DNA of 64,000 bases from Streptomyces sp. NBC_01306 (GTDB lineage Bacteria > Actinomycetota > Actinomycetes > Streptomycetales > Streptomycetaceae). Positions 61,766 to 64,000 of the stretch are shown here, in pieces. The stretch lies in the NCBI RefSeq assembly GCF_026340465.1, contig NZ_JAPEPC010000001.1, positions 6,310,501 to 6,374,500 of the forward strand, given 5' to 3'. How positions within the stretch are numbered: position 1 is the first letter of the stretch; each line of letters begins with the position of its first letter. A model generated the notes under the pieces. That model was given only the letters and a program-made list of their open reading frames with translations, made no database searches and was not told the origin of the DNA. The translations under genes and the position numbers were made by a program.

Positions 61766-62152
61766 TCAGGCGCCGTCGCCGTGCTGTGGGAGCTGCGCGA
61801 GCTCCTCGGCAAGGATCGGTACGCCGAGGTTGCAGGCGTGGATGCCGACCAGCGTTGTCAGCTTGAGGACTTCGAGGATCTCTTCACGCGTGGCGCCCAG
61901 CCGCAGAGCCATCCGGATGTGCCGGCGAACGCCCGGGGCGTACATGTGCGTAGCGGCCGCGTCCACGGCGATGGCCAGCAGCTCGACGACCTTGGGTTCC
62001 AGAACTCCGCTCAGCCACGGCTGCATGGCCGTTGCCATGAACTGCTCGGTCCAGGCCGGGTCCCATTCATGCAACTTGTCCCACAGTGGGTTCCAGTTGT
62101 CCTGCTCGCGCATCCGTTCCACGACCGGTGTGGGATCGCTGGTGCTGTTCAC
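61766..62152 (-). CDS. carboxymuconolactone decarboxylase-like protein
   Basis: The 128-residue protein has the AhpD/CMD helical pattern: LEPKVVELLAIAVDAAATHM followed by GVRRHIRMALRLGATREEIL and EVLKLTTLVGIHACNLGVPI. The CxxC of AhpD is absent, so it is not a peroxidase of that type and may act as a decarboxylase or hydrolase-like partner in acid degradation. The start GTG 62152 has GGAG eight bases ahead (62164-62161). Confidence 0.82.
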   Translation of the reverse strand: MNSTSDPTPVVERMREQDNWNPLWDKLHEWDPAWTEQFMATAMQPWLSGVLEPKVVELLAIAVDAAATHMYAPGVRRHIRMALRLGATREEILEVLKLTTLVGIHACNLGVPILAEELAQLPQHGDGA

Positions 62153-62462
62153 TCGTTCAACTCCGTCCCGTGATGGTGTGAGAGCCCACTCGCAGCGCCG
62201 GGACTGCCCGGAGGCGATGGAGTGGTTGGAGCACATGAGGATGTACGGACGAGGCTCGGGAGTCCGCCGCCGGAACTCGGAAGGACAGCGGCGGAGCCCG
62301 GGAGGAGCGGTGTGACCGCGAGCAGGATCCCTGCCCTTCGATGTGCGGTCAGCGTTCCCCGCTGGCGATACGCAGACGTTACGTCCCGGCCGTATTCCGT
62401 GCTTTGCCTCACGGGACGAGTGACTTACCTCCTTGGGACAGTCCCGTCGGGGCCGGTACCAC
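62153..62462. other. noncoding gap between CMD-like and LysR genes
   Basis: A 310-base interval without a gene. It should contain the promoter of the CMD-like/MFS unit on the minus strand. A small palindrome GGGAC-A-GTCCC at 62435-62445, 17 bases past the LysR stop, may be a terminator. No other structure is evident. Confidence 0.5.
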
Positions 62463-63466
62463 TCACTCCAGGGTGGAAGCGCCGAGGTTGGCCCTGCGTA
62501 CCCGGCGATCCACGCTCTGTGCCGTTCGTGCGGCGGCATCGATGAGCGAGTCGCCTTCGGACATGTGCCGGTCGATGGCCCGGACCCATTCATTGAGCGA
62601 CTGCTTCGAAAAGGCCAGGAATCGGGAAGCGGCTCCGGTGGGCTCGGCTCGCCGGCTGATCACCCCGATTCCCATCGAAAGACCCGGGGACAGCTCCCTC
62701 AGCACGCCGCCGCGGTACCGCGCGTCCAGGGCCACCCGCAGGGGGACGATGGCGACGGCACCGCCGGCCAGGACCATCGGCAGTACGGCACCACGCTGCC
62801 GGACCTCCACGACGATGCGGGGCTCGACACCGTGTGACCGCAGCGTCTTCTCGATGTGGTCCCTCATCGCCGTCCCACGCTCGCCCAGCACGAAGGGAGT
62901 ACCGGAGAGCGAGCCGATCGGTACGGGGTCCGGCCATCGTTCCTCGGTACCCGGAGGACTGACGAGTACCAGCCGCTGGTCCACCAGCCGCTCCGCCTCC
63001 AGATCGGTACTGGACACGGGCACCGGGAGAAACCCCAGTTCACAGGCGCCGGACTTGACGAGTGCCGCGACCTCCGCGGGGTCGTCGCGCTCCTCGATCC
63101 GGAACTTGATGTGCGGATGAAGGCTCCGGAACCGGGCGACCCACACCGAGAGCGGATCCGTGGACAGATCGGAGAGTGAGGAAATATCGATACGCCCGGT
63201 ACGGACTTCGCTGACATCGCGGACGGCGTTGTGCGCTGCGTCGACCTCACGCAGAATCATCCTGGCCGGCCCGACAAGTGCTTCGCCGGCCGGTGACAGC
63301 ACCACCCTCCTGCCGACCCGGTGGAACAGCTCGGTTCCGAGGCCCTTTTCGAGCTTGCGCACGGCCTGCGACAGAGAAGGCTGTGCCACGCGCAGTGCGA
63401 CCGCTGCCTTGTTGACCCCGCCGTGGTCGACGACCGCGAGGAATACTCCAACTGACGCAGATCCAT
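62463..63466 (-). pseudogene. LysR-family regulator with N-terminal frameshift
   Basis: From ATG 63466 the frame reads MDLRQLEY and then leaves the LysR pattern. One base further on in the other frame it resumes as LAVVDHGGVNKAAVALRVAQ followed by PSLSQAVRKLEK, and the rest of the protein (309 codons to TGA 62463) is an intact LysR effector domain. The expected TATTTCCTC is TATTCCTC at about 63445-63438, so one T is missing. The only in-frame start for the long part is GTG 63389, which would cut the DNA-binding helix. Either the gene is broken or the sequence has a single-base error. The C terminus resembles the LysR at 26873-27838 (WVRAIDRHMSEG, LIDA). Confidence 0.75.
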
Positions 63467-63515
63467 GAGCGCACCCTATGGTCCGGACCTCGTCACTCCG
63501 GGCTTCGGAGCGAAC

Positions 63516-64000
63516 TCACAGAGCCAGCGACTTGGAGATCACGCTCTTCATCACTTCGCTGGTACCGCCGAAGATCCGTGTGACGCGGGCGTCCGCGTAC
63601 AGCCGTGAGATCGGGTACTCCCGCATATAGCCGTAACCGCCGTGAAGTTGCAGGCACCGGTCGATGACGCGGGCCTGCGTCTCGGTGGAGAACAGCTTGA
63701 CCTTGGCCGCGTCGGCCGGAGTCAGCGTGCCGGCGTCGAGCCCGGCGACGGCCCGGTCGATCAGTGCCTGGGAGGCCTCCAGCTCTGTGGCGCAGTCCGC
63801 CAGTACGAACTTGGTGTTCTGGAAATCAGCCACGCGGCGGCCGAACACTTTGCGTTCCCGCACATACTCGATCGCCAGGTTCAGCGCCGCGGTCGCAGTC
63901 GCCTGGGCGGTGATCGAGATGGAGAGCCGTTCCTGGGCCAGGTTGCTGGTCAGCATGGCGAACGCGCCACCCTCCGCGCCCAGTACGTTGCGGGCCGGCA
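63516..64000 (-). CDS. acyl-CoA dehydrogenase, C-terminal part
   Basis: The gene enters from beyond the window end. The visible 161 codons begin PARNVLGAEGGAFAM and carry the C-terminal helical domain of an acyl-CoA dehydrogenase: SNLAQERLSISITAQATATA, EYVRERKVFGRRVADFQNTK and LHGGYGYMREYPISRLYADA followed by RVTRIFGGTSEVMKSVI. The FAD and CoA contacts in this domain look intact. It lies 50 bases before the LysR gene on the same strand and belongs to the same catabolic island. It is clearly distinct from the enzyme at 27909-29120. Confidence 0.93.
   Translation of the reverse strand, partial: PARNVLGAEGGAFAMLTSNLAQERLSISITAQATATAALNLAIEYVRERKVFGRRVADFQNTKFVLADCATELEASQALIDRAVAGLDAGTLTPADAAKVKLFSTETQARVIDRCLQLHGGYGYMREYPISRLYADARVTRIFGGTSEVMKSVISKSLAL

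Overview
The window is a continuous stretch of chromosome from a high-GC actinomycete, almost certainly a Streptomyces. The evidence is extreme third-position GC, frequent GTG/TTG starts, ATGA stop/start overlaps, a Tat-exported lipase-like enzyme, Streptomyces-type regulators and a typical gene order. From memory, not from a search, the order rpmI-rplT-rRNA methylase-kinase-pheST ... argCJBDR ... argGH ... glpQ ... metNIQ ... cobT matches a conserved segment of the S. coelicolor chromosome. I see no rRNA or tRNA gene, CRISPR array, insertion sequence, prophage or replication origin. This is mostly core chromosome with small accessory inserts.

Layout. 1-6.8 kb holds translation genes: the end of the infC-rpmI-rplT operon, a TrmH-family RNA methyltransferase, a soluble PAS histidine kinase without a partner regulator, and pheS-pheT. 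6.9-20.4 kb is a mosaic of small units: a membrane PP2C phosphatase, a TPR regulator, a Nudix hydrolase, a 3-hydroxyacyl-CoA dehydrogenase, a MocR regulator/DMT transporter pair whose start codons overlap, a catalytically degenerate histidine phosphatase, a 15-bp tandem repeat, a FAD monooxygenase/TetR pair with strong operators, a glyoxalase and a short UvrA paralogue. 21-26 kb is the arginine operon argC-J-B-D-R; argG and argH lie at 37.4-40.1 kb. ARG-box-like promoters precede argC and argG, so ArgR (25.4 kb) probably controls both.

26-37 kb between the two arg blocks is accessory metabolism, all on the minus strand: an L,D-transpeptidase-fold protein; a LysR / acyl-CoA dehydrogenase / CoA-transferase / MFS group; and a GntR / ADP-ribosylglycohydrolase / NCS1 permease / PfkB kinase operon followed by a bile-acid-symporter-family protein. 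I read the GntR operon as an unusual nucleoside or base salvage system. 40-48.6 kb holds an aldo/keto reductase, a divergent PRPP synthetase paralogue, a TetR-controlled drug exporter, lipid genes (acyltransferase and glycerophosphodiesterase), a sigma-like protein, an acetyltransferase and two small membrane proteins.

48.6-60.3 kb links methionine and cobalamin. The D-methionine importer metN-I-Q is preceded by a short Cys/Met-rich leader ORF. It is followed by cobL, a very long BluB-CobT fusion with about 650 disordered residues in front, and a fused precorrin-2 dehydrogenase/uroporphyrinogen methyltransferase. The last 3.7 kb is a second acyl-CoA catabolic island that looks partly decayed: an MFS transporter, a 26-codon remnant of a TauD-type dioxygenase, a carboxymuconolactone-decarboxylase-like protein, a LysR gene with an apparent one-base frameshift at codon 9, and an acyl-CoA dehydrogenase cut by the window end.
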